Assembly (NCBI GenBank): GCA_022826195.1
Contig: JAJDVI010000032.1
Location: forward strand, 1 to 64,000
Direction: 5' to 3'
DNA length: 64,000 bases
From: Acidobacteriota bacterium
Lineage (GTDB): Bacteria; Acidobacteriota; Vicinamibacteria; Marinacidobacterales; Marinacidobacteraceae
In this document: positions 8,887-19,162 of the stretch, piece by piece
How the letters are laid out: each line of letters begins with the position of its first letter
Numbering within the stretch: the first letter of the stretch is position 1
The notes under the pieces: model-generated
Told to the model about the DNA's origin: nothing
What the model saw: only the letters and a program-made list of their open reading frames with translations
Database searches by the model: none
Position numbers and translations under genes: made by a program

Positions 8887-9248
8887 TAAGCGTTCCTTTG
8901 ATGGCCTCACTCTTCCAACGAATCGCGGGAGTGATAGACAGGGTGATATCCGAATCACTACATCACACGTAAGACCAATGTAACACCTTGATTAATAATC
9001 CGGTTATGGTTGTTCTTCAGGTCGACACCCGAGGCCCGCAGGGCCGCGGGCGGTTCGTGGCCAACCCGAGTCGACGGACGCGCAGCTGCGCCATCCCGGC
9101 GAATGACGTCCGTCCCGCCGCCCGCCTGCGGCGGGCTGTGCCGGCTGAAGCCGGCGTTCCAAGCCGGCGGTGCCAGCCGGGCTGTTGGCCAACCCCGCAC
9201 GACCGCACTTTCACAGCAACTGGGCCGCGTGGGTTGTGTCACAGGCTG
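8887..9248. other. Intergenic stretch containing dispersed repeat copy A
   Basis: The first 110 bp are comparatively AT-rich with no gene. From about 9080 it is very GC-rich and palindromic (CCGGCTGAAGCCGG and GCCGGCGTTCCAAGCCGGC). The right half is copy A of the repeat listed at 9159-9250. No promoter or RNA gene is evident. Confidence 0.5.
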
Positions 9249-9250
9249 TT
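9159..9250 (+). repeat. Dispersed repeat copy A (inverted partner at 10455-10546)
   Basis: Read on this strand from CCAAGCCGGCGG to CAGGCTGTTA, this about 92-bp segment matches the reverse complement of 10455-10546 with only scattered mismatches. The shared core CCGGGCTGTTGGCCAACCCC and ACGACCGCACTTTC is identical. The two copies face each other and bracket the sigma-factor/membrane-protein pair. It ends on the sigma gene's stop codon. It is probably a dispersed intergenic repeat rather than an active element, because no target duplication is visible. Confidence 0.75.
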
Positions 9251-9950
9251 AACCAGGACCTGTTCGCTCCGCTCGCCGCCGGCGGGACGCCGCGGGCCGC
9301 CTCTCCGTTCGGTAGCGGCGCCCGGCGAGCGAGGTGCGGAGCGCCCGTTTGATCAGCGTGATCCGGCGGCCCACCGAGGAAGCGCTGAGCGGCACCGCCC
9401 GCAGGCGCGCGATCTGCGGAATGCTGCAGCGGTCCCGGAAGTAGAGCTGGAACAGCAGCCGGTTCAGGGCCTGCTGGCGTTCGTCCAGGGAAATCCGCCG
9501 CAGGATCGTCTCGACGCACTCGTTCATCTCCCGCATCCGGACGGCGGCCTCCGGGTCGTCGCCGATGTCCTCGATCGGGCTTTCCGCCAGCGCCGCTTCG
9601 AGCCGCCATGCCTCATCGGCCGAAAAGGACTGCTCGACGTGTCGCCGGTAGCCGTCGCGCCGGAACTGGTCCCGCACGATGTTCTCGGCAATCCGGCGGA
9701 TGAAGACCTCGAACGTCTCCTCCCGCTTCCCGGCGAAGCTGCGGATCACCCGGCGCCCGTCGGAGACGAGCCGCTCCATGACGTCCTGCGACAGGTCGTC
9801 CACGGCGCCGCGATCCATGCGCCGGCGGCCCGCGAAGCGCGCGTGCACGACCACCCCGATGAGGGTCCGGCAGCGCCGGAACAGCACGGCCCACAGGGGG
9901 TCGTCCGGACGCGCCGCCACCAGGCGGCGAAACAGCTCCCAGGAGTCCAT
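9249..9950 (-). CDS. ECF-like sigma-70 family RNA polymerase sigma factor
   Basis: This 233-residue protein has the two-domain plan of small sigma factors. A region 2 segment (DDLSQDVMERLVSDGRR through FEVFIRRIAENIVRDQFRR) would bind core polymerase and the -10 element. A C-terminal region 4 helix-turn-helix (SIPQIARLRAVPLSASSVGRRITLIKRALR) would bind the -35. It presumably redirects polymerase to a small regulon. No classical anti-sigma gene is adjacent; the next gene downstream by orientation is not co-directional in a coupled way, but a small membrane protein lies just upstream on the same strand. The C-terminal 20 residues are Arg-rich and reach the dispersed repeat, so the true end may have been altered by it. 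Confidence 0.82.
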   Translation of the reverse strand: MDSWELFRRLVAARPDDPLWAVLFRRCRTLIGVVVHARFAGRRRMDRGAVDDLSQDVMERLVSDGRRVIRSFAGKREETFEVFIRRIAENIVRDQFRRDGYRRHVEQSFSADEAWRLEAALAESPIEDIGDDPEAAVRMREMNECVETILRRISLDERQQALNRLLFQLYFRDRCSIPQIARLRAVPLSASSVGRRITLIKRALRTSLAGRRYRTERRPAASRRRRAERTGPG

Positions 9951-10035
9951 GCGCAGCGAAAGCAGGGGAGTCTATTGCCTCGAAACCGTCTCCGGACCCC
10001 CTCTTCGACGCCTGTTTTGAATATGTTACGCCAAA

Positions 10036-10443
10036 TTACAGCGGAGCGGCCGTCCCCTTGCCGCCGCGGTTCCCCGCGGCCGTACGGACCAGCGCAACCG
10101 CCGTCACGGCGGCCAGGACACCGTCCGAAACGGCGAACGCGAGGAACAGGGGAGGCGAGTCCCGGAGCAGGAAGTCCAGCACGAAGAGCAGAGCCCCGCC
10201 GCCCTTGAGCACCGGTCCCATGATCCAGATGTACCAGCGGTTCGCCTCCAGGTTCCTCAGGATCGCGAAGTACCCGAGGCCGACCGCGAGCGCGAAGAGT
10301 CCGTTCAGGTTCGCGTGGATCGGAAAGCGGGGCGGCTCGGTGCCGAACAGCTGCCGGACCTCGTCCAGGGCGAAGAGCAGCGCGCCGCCCAGGAGCACGT
10401 CGTAGATGCCGCTGACGACGACGACGCCAAGGAGCAACCTCAT
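10036..10443 (-). CDS. Small four-helix integral membrane protein
   Basis: This 135-residue hydrophobic protein has four likely transmembrane helices: residues about 3-26, 46-64, 70-92 and 95-118. The loop FGTEPPRFPIHANLNG links the first two. I do not recognise a characterised family; it resembles uncharacterised small membrane proteins found in many bacteria. It lies 85 bp upstream of the sigma-factor gene on the same strand. A membrane-bound regulator of that sigma factor is possible, but it lacks an obvious cytoplasmic anti-sigma domain, so this is only positional inference. Confidence 0.7.
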   Translation of the reverse strand: MRLLLGVVVVSGIYDVLLGGALLFALDEVRQLFGTEPPRFPIHANLNGLFALAVGLGYFAILRNLEANRWYIWIMGPVLKGGGALLFVLDFLLRDSPPLFLAFAVSDGVLAAVTAVALVRTAAGNRGGKGTAAPL

Positions 10444-10454
10444 CGGCCAAGCCT

Positions 10455-10546
10455 AACGGCCGGTGGCAAAACCCACGCGTCCCGGTTCCTGGGAAAGTGC
10501 GGTCGTAAGGGGTTGGCCAACAGCCCGGATGGCTCCGCCGGCTTGG
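10455..10546 (-). repeat. Dispersed repeat copy B (inverted partner at 9159-9250)
   Basis: In reverse complement this reads CCAAGCCGGCGGAGCCATCC, then the same GGGCTGTTGGCCAACCCC core, ACGACCGCACTTTC and CGCGTGGGTT as copy A. It sits just upstream of the membrane-protein gene. With copy A it forms a head-to-head pair about 1.2 kb apart around the sigma-factor region. Confidence 0.75.
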
Positions 10547-10704
10547 AGCCCCCACCGGGAGCACTGGCCCCACCGGGAGAACGGGGCCTCACCCGTCTCG
10601 GCGCTCACGTGGGTTTCACCACCGGTCGTTGACGGCCGGCGGGGACCCCGCGAAGGGCCGGCGGCGGCGTGTCATCCGCCCATTACAGGCAATTGGGCCC
10701 CGGC

Positions 10705-10710
10705 TATACT
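10705..10710 (+). promoter_or_regulatory. Candidate -10 box for hslVU
   Basis: TATACT in the context GGCTATACTGCC resembles a housekeeping -10 element. ATTACA lies 17 bp upstream as a weak -35. It gives a leader of about 100 nt to hslV. The call rests on sequence similarity only. Confidence 0.4.
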
Positions 10711-10815
10711 GCCTGACTGCCCCGTGTGGAAGACCGCATGCGGCGCCCGGGTATCGGCGGGGTGCGCGCGCGGCATTGCGATGGTCCAGGTCCGCGGGGG
10801 CTCCGCAGCAGTTCC

Positions 10816-11352
10816 GTGCCCTCCCCGTTCCACTCCACGACCGTGCTGGCCGTCCGCCGCGGCGGGAGTACGACCCTGGCCGCCGACGGGCAGGTCACCC
10901 TGGGCGACATCGTGGTGAAGCACGGGGCGCGCAAGCTGCGCCGCATGAGCGACGGAGCGGTCCTCGCCGGTTTCGCCGGCGCCACCGCGGATGCCCAGGC
11001 GCTGTTCGCGAAGTTCGAGACCAAGCTCGAAGCCCACCGGGGGAACCTCGAACGCGCGTGCGTGGAGCTCGCCCAGGACTGGCGCACCGACCGGGTGCTC
11101 CGCCATCTGGATGCCCTGCTCCTCGTCGCCGACAAGGACCACGTCTTCCTGCTTTCGGGCGACGGCGACCTCATGCAGCCCGACGACGGCATCATGGCGA
11201 TCGGCGCGGGCGCGCCCTTCGCGATGGCGGCGGCGCGCGCTCTCGCGTCCCGCACCGAACTCACGGCCCGGGAGATCGCCGAGGAGGCGATGCGCGTCAC
11301 CGGCGGCATCTGCATCTACACCAACGGTCAGGTGATCTACGAAGAGGTGTGA
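10816..11352 (+). CDS. hslV: ATP-dependent protease proteolytic subunit HslV
   Basis: This is the peptidase of the HslVU (ClpYQ) two-component protease, a double-hexamer ring with an N-terminal threonine nucleophile. From the GTG at 10816 the product is 178 residues. It begins with a short propeptide (VPSPFHS) before TTVLAVRRGG, where the first Thr is the catalytic residue after processing. Family blocks are intact: AADGQVTLGDIV, VLAGFAGATADA, DWRTDRVLRHLDALLLVAD, and GGICIYTNG near the C-terminus. The frame is open further upstream, but nothing there matches HslV. hslU follows 24 bp later, so the two subunits are co-expressed. Confidence 0.95.
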   Translation: MPSPFHSTTVLAVRRGGSTTLAADGQVTLGDIVVKHGARKLRRMSDGAVLAGFAGATADAQALFAKFETKLEAHRGNLERACVELAQDWRTDRVLRHLDALLLVADKDHVFLLSGDGDLMQPDDGIMAIGAGAPFAMAAARALASRTELTAREIAEEAMRVTGGICIYTNGQVIYEEV

Positions 11353-11376
11353 CTTCTGGTCGAGTATCTCCCCCCC

Positions 11377-12795
<1,419 letters not shown>

Positions 12796-12829
12796 CGGCG
12801 CGCCGATTCCCGCCGACTGCCGGGGCTCG

Positions 12830-14701
12830 ATGAAGACGCTCGCCGCGCTCGCTCTCGTCCTGATCGCCGCCGCCGCCGGCTGCGGCCGGCGGGGTCCGCC
12901 GCTCGCGCCGCTTCAGGTGGACCCGGAAACGCCCCGGGTGCTGCCGCTCCGGCAGGAGAACGGCGCGGTCGTGGTGCGCTGGTACGCGCCCCGGCTGGAC
13001 TCCGGGGGGGACCCCGCGGACCTGCGGCTGCGGAAGGCGATCGTGTCCTACCGGATCGTGGACCTCCATGCCCTCGCCGCGGAGGAGCGCGCCGCCCAGC
13101 GCCGGCCCCCGGAGGAAGAGGACGAAGAGGCACCCGAGGACACCCCTTCCGGAGACGAGGACGCGGCCGAAGTCCTGGAACCGGAGAGTCCCGGGCCCGG
13201 GGAGGAAGCGGCGCCGGACGCGGTGGCGCCCGAGACCGGAGAGATCGTCCCCGGGCAGCCGCCCGTAGCGGCGGAAGAGCAGCCCCCCGCCGGCGAGCCT
13301 CCCCCCGAGGAAGCGGAAACAGACCCGGAGCAGGAGGCGGAGCCGGCGCCGGACCCGGAACAGGAGGCGGAAACGGCGCCGGACCCGGAACAGGAGGCGG
13401 AAACGGCGCCGGAGCCGGAACAGGAGGCGGAAACGGCGCTGGACCCGGAACAGGAGGCGGAAACGGCGCCGGAGCCGGTAGCGGAAACGGAGCCTGACGA
13501 GCCGCAGGAAGCGGCGGGCGCCGGAGAACCGGCCGGGGAGGAGGCGGGCGGTGAGACTCCGGAGCAGGCCCCGGAGCTGGAGCCCGAGGCGGAACCCGAG
13601 CCGGAGCCCGCAGCGGAGGTTGAGCCCGAGGCCGAGCCGGAACCCGAGGGAACCCTCCTCGACTACGAGGAACTCGAGTTCGAAGTGCTCTCCGAGATCG
13701 AGTCCGAAGTGCCCGGCGAGGAACAGGTCCTCGAGCTGCCGGTGGAACCTGACTGGATCGGACGCCGCCTGGAGATCACCGTTCGCTACGAGGCGCGCGG
13801 CGGGGCGAGCGAGGAGAGCGAACTCCAGTCCCTCGACGTCACCGGCCCGCTTCCGGCGGTCGAGGGCGTTCTTGTCGAGGTCGGGCCGCGGGAGCTGACC
13901 ATCCGCTGGCAGGATCCTCGCGGGGCCCTGGCCGAGGCGCCCGTGGCGGACCCCGTGTTCGAGGTCTTCCGGAGGCGCGGAGAGGAGTCCGAGCGGCTGG
14001 GACGGTCCTTCGGCCCGAGCCAGACGGATGCCGACGTGGTCTGGGGGGAAGAGGTCTGCTACGGCGCGCGGCTGGTCGTGGCGGGGGCCGCGGAGGAGCG
14101 GGTGCTCCCCGACCCCGGGCCCGTCGCGCCGGCCGACCCCGAGGGGGACGCGAGCGCCGGCGAGCCTCCGGCTCCGGACCCGGACGCCGCGGAAACGCCG
14201 GCTCCGGACGAAACCGTTGAGGCAGGCGCCCCGGAGACACCCGATGCGGAGCCCGAGGCTCCCGAGGCGGACGCAGCGCCGGTGCCGGACGAACCCGAGG
14301 CGGAGGAAGACCCGTGGACCCCGATCCCGATCCGGGTCCCCGGCGCCGGAACCGGAGCGCTGAGCGTCGGACCGATGTCGGCCGAGGAATGCGTCGTTCC
14401 GGTGGACGTCTTCCCGCCGGTCCCGCCTTCGGACCTCCGCCTCTTCTGGCGAAACGAGGCGACCGAGCTCAGTTGGAGGGACTCGGCGTCCACCGACGTC
14501 GCCGGGTACCACGTCTACCGCACCGGCCCGGACGGCACCGGCTTCCAGCGGCTGACCGAGTCGCTGGTCGAGCAGACGAGCTACACGGACGCGGCGCGCG
14601 ATCCGCGGGGCGCCTACCGCTACGCCGTCACCGCGGTGGACGGCGCCGACCCCCCGAACGAGAGCCTGCCCTCCGACCCCCGCACCGCGAATCCGCGGTG
14701 A
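12830..14701 (+). CDS. Acidic repeat lipoprotein with fibronectin type III-like C-terminus
   Basis: The ATG at 12830 starts a 623-residue protein. It has a lipoprotein signal ending AAAAGC, followed immediately by GRRGPPLAP, the short CGxxGPP motif seen after the lipidated Cys in LptM/YifL-type small lipoproteins. A predicted beta domain with VRWYAPRL follows, then a very long Glu/Pro/Ala-rich acidic spacer (about 85-290) carrying a 10-residue tandem repeat. More beta segments and a second acidic linker lead to a clear FN3-like domain at the C-terminus ([39 protein letters not shown]). It is likely anchored in the outer membrane and spans the periplasm. The biochemical role is unknown. Confidence 0.72.
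   Translation: MKTLAALALVLIAAAAGCGRRGPPLAPLQVDPETPRVLPLRQENGAVVVRWYAPRLDSGGDPADLRLRKAIVSYRIVDLHALAAEERAAQRRPPEEEDEEAPEDTPSGDEDAAEVLEPESPGPGEEAAPDAVAPETGEIVPGQPPVAAEEQPPAGEPPPEEAETDPEQEAEPAPDPEQEAETAPDPEQEAETAPEPEQEAETALDPEQEAETAPEPVAETEPDEPQEAAGAGEPAGEEAGGETPEQAPELEPEAEPEPEPAAEVEPEAEPEPEGTLLDYEELEFEVLSEIESEVPGEEQVLELPVEPDWIGRRLEITVRYEARGGASEESELQSLDVTGPLPAVEGVLVEVGPRELTIRWQDPRGALAEAPVADPVFEVFRRRGEESERLGRSFGPSQTDADVVWGEEVCYGARLVVAGAAEERVLPDPGPVAPADPEGDASAGEPPAPDPDAAETPAPDETVEAGAPETPDAEPEAPEADAAPVPDEPEAEEDPWTPIPIRVPGAGTGALSVGPMSAEECVVPVDVFPPVPPSDLRLFWRNEATELSWRDSASTDVAGYHVYRTGPDGTGFQRLTESLVEQTSYTDAARDPRGAYRYAVTAVDGADPPNESLPSDPRTANPR
13322..13471 (+). repeat. Five tandem 30-bp coding repeats
   Basis: Five near-identical 30-bp units start at 13322, 13352, 13382, 13412 and 13442. 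Each encodes ten residues of the type [10 protein letters not shown], and a partial sixth follows. The third and fifth units match the second closely, so they arose by recent slippage or unequal exchange. Copy number may vary between strains, lengthening the acidic periplasmic spacer. Confidence 0.9.
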
Positions 14702-14809
14702 GCGGCCGCGACGCACCCCGGCGGGTCGCCCAGCGGCCGTGATGGCGCTCCGAGCTCCAGCCGTTCTCGCGACGGCCTGGAAGGCCGCGTCACCCGTGCC
14801 GCCAACCGG

Positions 14810-14815
14810 TAGAAT
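14810..14815 (+). promoter_or_regulatory. Candidate -10 box for fsa and the carboxylase genes
   Basis: TAGAAT in the context GGTAGAATTGCGCC lies 64 bp before the fsa ATG. It matches the TANAAT-GCGCC pattern also seen ahead of the trp leader and the Rieske gene. The -35 side is unclear. Confidence 0.4.
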
Positions 14816-14879
14816 TGCGCCGGGGTTTGGGGACCTGGATTCCGGGCCGAACTCCGGATTGACGAGGTGCCGGGCGCGC

Positions 14880-15527
14880 ATGCAGATCTTTCTTGACACC
14901 GCGAACGTTGACGAGATTTCCCGGGCCGCCGCGATGGGGCTCGTGGACGGCGTCACGACGAATCCGTCGCTCATGGCGAAGGAGACGGGAGATCCCCGCG
15001 AGATCCTGACCCGCATCGCGGCGCTGGTTCCCGGCGACGTCTCGGCGGAGGTCCTCTCGACCGACACCGCCGGGATGGTGGCCGAGGGCCGGGAGCTCGC
15101 GACCATCGCCCCGAACGTCATCATCAAGTGCCCGCTGACGCCCGACGGCCTGCGCGCGGTGCGCGAGCTGAAGGAGGAGGGGATCCGCGTCAACGTGACC
15201 CTCTGCTTCAGCGTTCCGCAGGCGCTCTTCGCCGCCAAGGCGGGCGCCTTCATCGTGAGCCCCTTCGTCGGCCGGCTCGACGACATCTCCGCCCCCGGCA
15301 TGCAGCTCATCGCGGACATCCGGGAGGTCTACGACAACTACGGCTTCGCCACCCAGATCCTGGTTGCCAGCATCCGGAACCCCCTTCACGTCGTGGAGGC
15401 GGCGCGGCTCGGCGCCGACATCGCCACCATGCCCGCCAAGGTGCTCGACCTGCTCATCAGGCACCCGCTGACGGACATCGGTCTGGAGCGTTTCCTGAAG
15501 GACTGGGAGGCAGCGAGGGTCACCTGA
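14880..15527 (+). CDS. fsa: Fructose-6-phosphate aldolase/transaldolase-like protein
   Basis: This is a class I aldolase of the small transaldolase (TalC/FSA) family, acting in the cytoplasm on sugar phosphates. From the ATG at 14880 it has 215 residues, the family length, and begins [13 protein letters not shown]. The TTNPSL motif (26-31) and the Schiff-base lysine K83 in VIIKCPLT are present. So are [28 protein letters not shown] and QILVASIRN. Whether it is a true transaldolase or FSA cannot be settled from sequence. The carboxyltransferase gene follows 13 bp downstream. Confidence 0.9.
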   Translation: MQIFLDTANVDEISRAAAMGLVDGVTTNPSLMAKETGDPREILTRIAALVPGDVSAEVLSTDTAGMVAEGRELATIAPNVIIKCPLTPDGLRAVRELKEEGIRVNVTLCFSVPQALFAAKAGAFIVSPFVGRLDDISAPGMQLIADIREVYDNYGFATQILVASIRNPLHVVEAARLGADIATMPAKVLDLLIRHPLTDIGLERFLKDWEAARVT

Positions 15528-15540
15528 TCCTCCGGATCGG

Positions 15541-17106
<1,566 letters not shown>

Positions 17107-17126
17107 GGCGGGACGCCGACAGCCCG

Positions 17127-18641
17127 ATGTTCCGCCGCGTCCTCGTAGCCAACCGGGGTGAGATCGCGGTCCGGATCATCCGGGCCTGCCGCGACCTCGG
17201 CGTTTCCCCGGTGACGGTGCACTCCGAGGCCGACCGGGACAGCCTGCACGTGCGGCTGGCCGACGAGTCCTTCGAGGTGGGGGGAGCGGCCTCGCGCGAC
17301 AGCTACCTGAACGGCGAGCGGGTCATCGAGGCGGCGCGGGTCATGGAGGCCGAGGCCCTCCATCCGGGTTACGGGTTCCTGGCGGAGAACGGCGGTTTCG
17401 CCGCGCGCTGCGCCGAGCGCGGCCTCGTCTTCGTGGGACCGCCTCCCGAGGCCATGCGCCGGATGGGGGACAAGGCCGCGGCACGGGCGGCGGCGGTCGA
17501 GGCCGGGGTCCCGGTCGTCCCGGGCTCGGACATCGTGGCGGGGCGGGACGCGGAGCGCGCCGCCCCGGAGATCGGGTTCCCGCTGCTCATCAAGGCCGCC
17601 GCCGGGGGCGGGGGCATGGGAATGCGGCTCGTGCGGGATCCGTCGGACTTCTCCGACTCCCTGCGGGAAGCGCAGTCCGAGGCGGAGGCGGCCTTCGGAG
17701 ACGCCCGGGTGTTCCTCGAGCGCTTCGTGGAGAACCCGCGTCACGTGGAGATCCAGGTGTTCGGCGACGACTTCGGTGCCGTCGTTCACCTGGGCGAGCG
17801 TGACTGCTCGATCCAGCGCCGGAACCAGAAACTCCTCGAAGAGAGCCCCTCGCCGGCGATCTCTCCGGAACTGCGGGCCGGGATGGGGGAGGCGGCCGTG
17901 CGCCTGGCGCGCGGCGCCGGCTACCGGAACGCCGGGACCGTCGAGTTCCTGCTCGATCCGGAAGGGCGCTTCTACTTCCTCGAGATGAACGCGCGGCTCC
18001 AGGTCGAGCATCCGGTGACCGAACTGATCTCGGGAACGGACCTCGTCGCGCTCCAGTTGCGGGTCGCCGCCGGCGAACCGCTCGGCTTCGCGCAGTCCGA
18101 CGTCTCGCTCCGCGGGGCCGCGATCGAGCTCCGGATCACCGCGGAGGACCCGTTCGCCGGCTTCGTCCCGGCCACCGGCCGCATCCGCGAGTTCCGTCCT
18201 CCCGCCGGTCCGGGAGTCCGCTGCGACGCCGGGATCGTTTCGGGGAGCGTGGTGTCGCCGCACTACGACCCGCTGCTCGCCAAGATCATCGTTTCCGGGC
18301 CCGACCGGGAGACGGCCCGGAAGCGGGCGATTCGAGCCGTCCGGGAAACCAGGCTCGTCGGCGTGGCCTCGACCCTTCCCTTCTTCGAGCGGGTGCTGTC
18401 CAGCGCCCCCTTCCGCAGCGGGGAGTTCGACACCTCGTTCGTCGCCCGGCACTGGCCCTCCCTCAGCCGGAACGGAGAGGACGGCGAGTCCGCGGCGCGG
18501 GCCGAACTCGCGCCCCTGGCGCTCGCGGCGGCGGCCGCCGAGCTGTGGCGGCGTGAGGGCGCGAACGCGAAGGCGTCCGCCGCGCCCCCGTCGCGGTGGC
18601 GGCTCGCCGGCGTCGCCGAAGCGCACCGGGAACGGCTGTAG
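17127..18641 (+). CDS. Biotin carboxylase subunit of acyl-CoA carboxylase
   Basis: This subunit uses ATP and bicarbonate to carboxylate biotin on the carrier protein. I start it at the ATG at 17127, giving 504 residues that begin FRRVLVANRGEIAVRIIRAC. Longer open frame upstream is a shadow of pccB. The ATP-grasp signatures are complete: AAAGGGGMGMRLV, EIQVFGDDFG, ERDCSIQRRNQKLLEESPS and EMNARLQVEHPVTE. The protein ends after the carboxylase C-domain with an Ala-rich tail and lacks a biotin domain, which is supplied by the next gene. Its TAG overlaps the GTG of that gene. Confidence 0.92.
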   Translation: MFRRVLVANRGEIAVRIIRACRDLGVSPVTVHSEADRDSLHVRLADESFEVGGAASRDSYLNGERVIEAARVMEAEALHPGYGFLAENGGFAARCAERGLVFVGPPPEAMRRMGDKAAARAAAVEAGVPVVPGSDIVAGRDAERAAPEIGFPLLIKAAAGGGGMGMRLVRDPSDFSDSLREAQSEAEAAFGDARVFLERFVENPRHVEIQVFGDDFGAVVHLGERDCSIQRRNQKLLEESPSPAISPELRAGMGEAAVRLARGAGYRNAGTVEFLLDPEGRFYFLEMNARLQVEHPVTELISGTDLVALQLRVAAGEPLGFAQSDVSLRGAAIELRITAEDPFAGFVPATGRIREFRPPAGPGVRCDAGIVSGSVVSPHYDPLLAKIIVSGPDRETARKRAIRAVRETRLVGVASTLPFFERVLSSAPFRSGEFDTSFVARHWPSLSRNGEDGESAARAELAPLALAAAAAELWRREGANAKASAAPPSRWRLAGVAEAHRERL

Positions 18642-19162
18642 TGCGGCGCGTCCTGTCCCTCGACGGCGAGGACCGCCGGGTCGAGGTGCGGGCGGCGGAC
18701 GGCGTCCTCAGGGTCGGGATCGAGGGCGGCGGCGCCGAACTGATCGCTCGCGAGACGCCCGGCGGCTGGACGATCACGAACGGCCGCCGCACGGTCGAGG
18801 CCGGCGTTGCCGGCGGGCGGAACGGAGAACTGGTCGTCGAGATCGCCGGACACACCTACCGGTTCGCGGCGGACCAGGGCGCGGCCGGCGGTTCCCGGCG
18901 GCGCGGCGCGGCGGCCGGCGGGACGGCGGGCGGACGCTCCGAAGTGCGCACCCCGATGCCGGGCAAGGTGGTACGCCTCCTGCGGGAAGAGGGAGAGCAG
19001 GTCGCCGCCGGCGACGGTGTGCTGGTGTTCGAAGCGATGAAGATGCAGAACGAGATCCGGGCCCCGGCGAGCGGGGTCATCGCTAACATGAGGGCTGCCC
19101 GGGGGACTCCCATGGAGGGCGGCGAACTCCTGTTCGTCGTGGAGCCCGCGGAATCTGCGTGA
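18641..19162 (+). CDS. Biotin carboxyl carrier protein
   Basis: This is the carrier that shuttles carboxybiotin between the biotin carboxylase and carboxyltransferase. From the GTG overlapping the previous stop it has 173 residues. An N-terminal beta domain (about 1-75) may tether it to the carboxylase complex. A Gly/Ala/Arg linker (80-100) leads to a biotinyl domain with EAMKMQNEI, where K134 is the biotinylated lysine. In many bacteria this domain is fused to the biotin carboxylase; here it is a separate small protein. Its stop overlaps the tamB-like GTG, which is unusual given the unrelated functions. Confidence 0.9.
   Translation: MRRVLSLDGEDRRVEVRAADGVLRVGIEGGGAELIARETPGGWTITNGRRTVEAGVAGGRNGELVVEIAGHTYRFAADQGAAGGSRRRGAAAGGTAGGRSEVRTPMPGKVVRLLREEGEQVAAGDGVLVFEAMKMQNEIRAPASGVIANMRAARGTPMEGGELLFVVEPAESA

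Larger units (their letters stand above)
10444..10815. other. Divergent intergenic region with repeat copy B and hslV promoter
   Basis: This 370-bp region lies between the leftward membrane-protein gene and rightward hslV. Its left part is repeat copy B (10455-10546), and a GGAGCCCCCACCGGGAG palindromic tract follows. The right part holds a TATACT box (10705-10710) likely to drive hslVU. No RNA gene or additional protein is supported. Confidence 0.5.
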
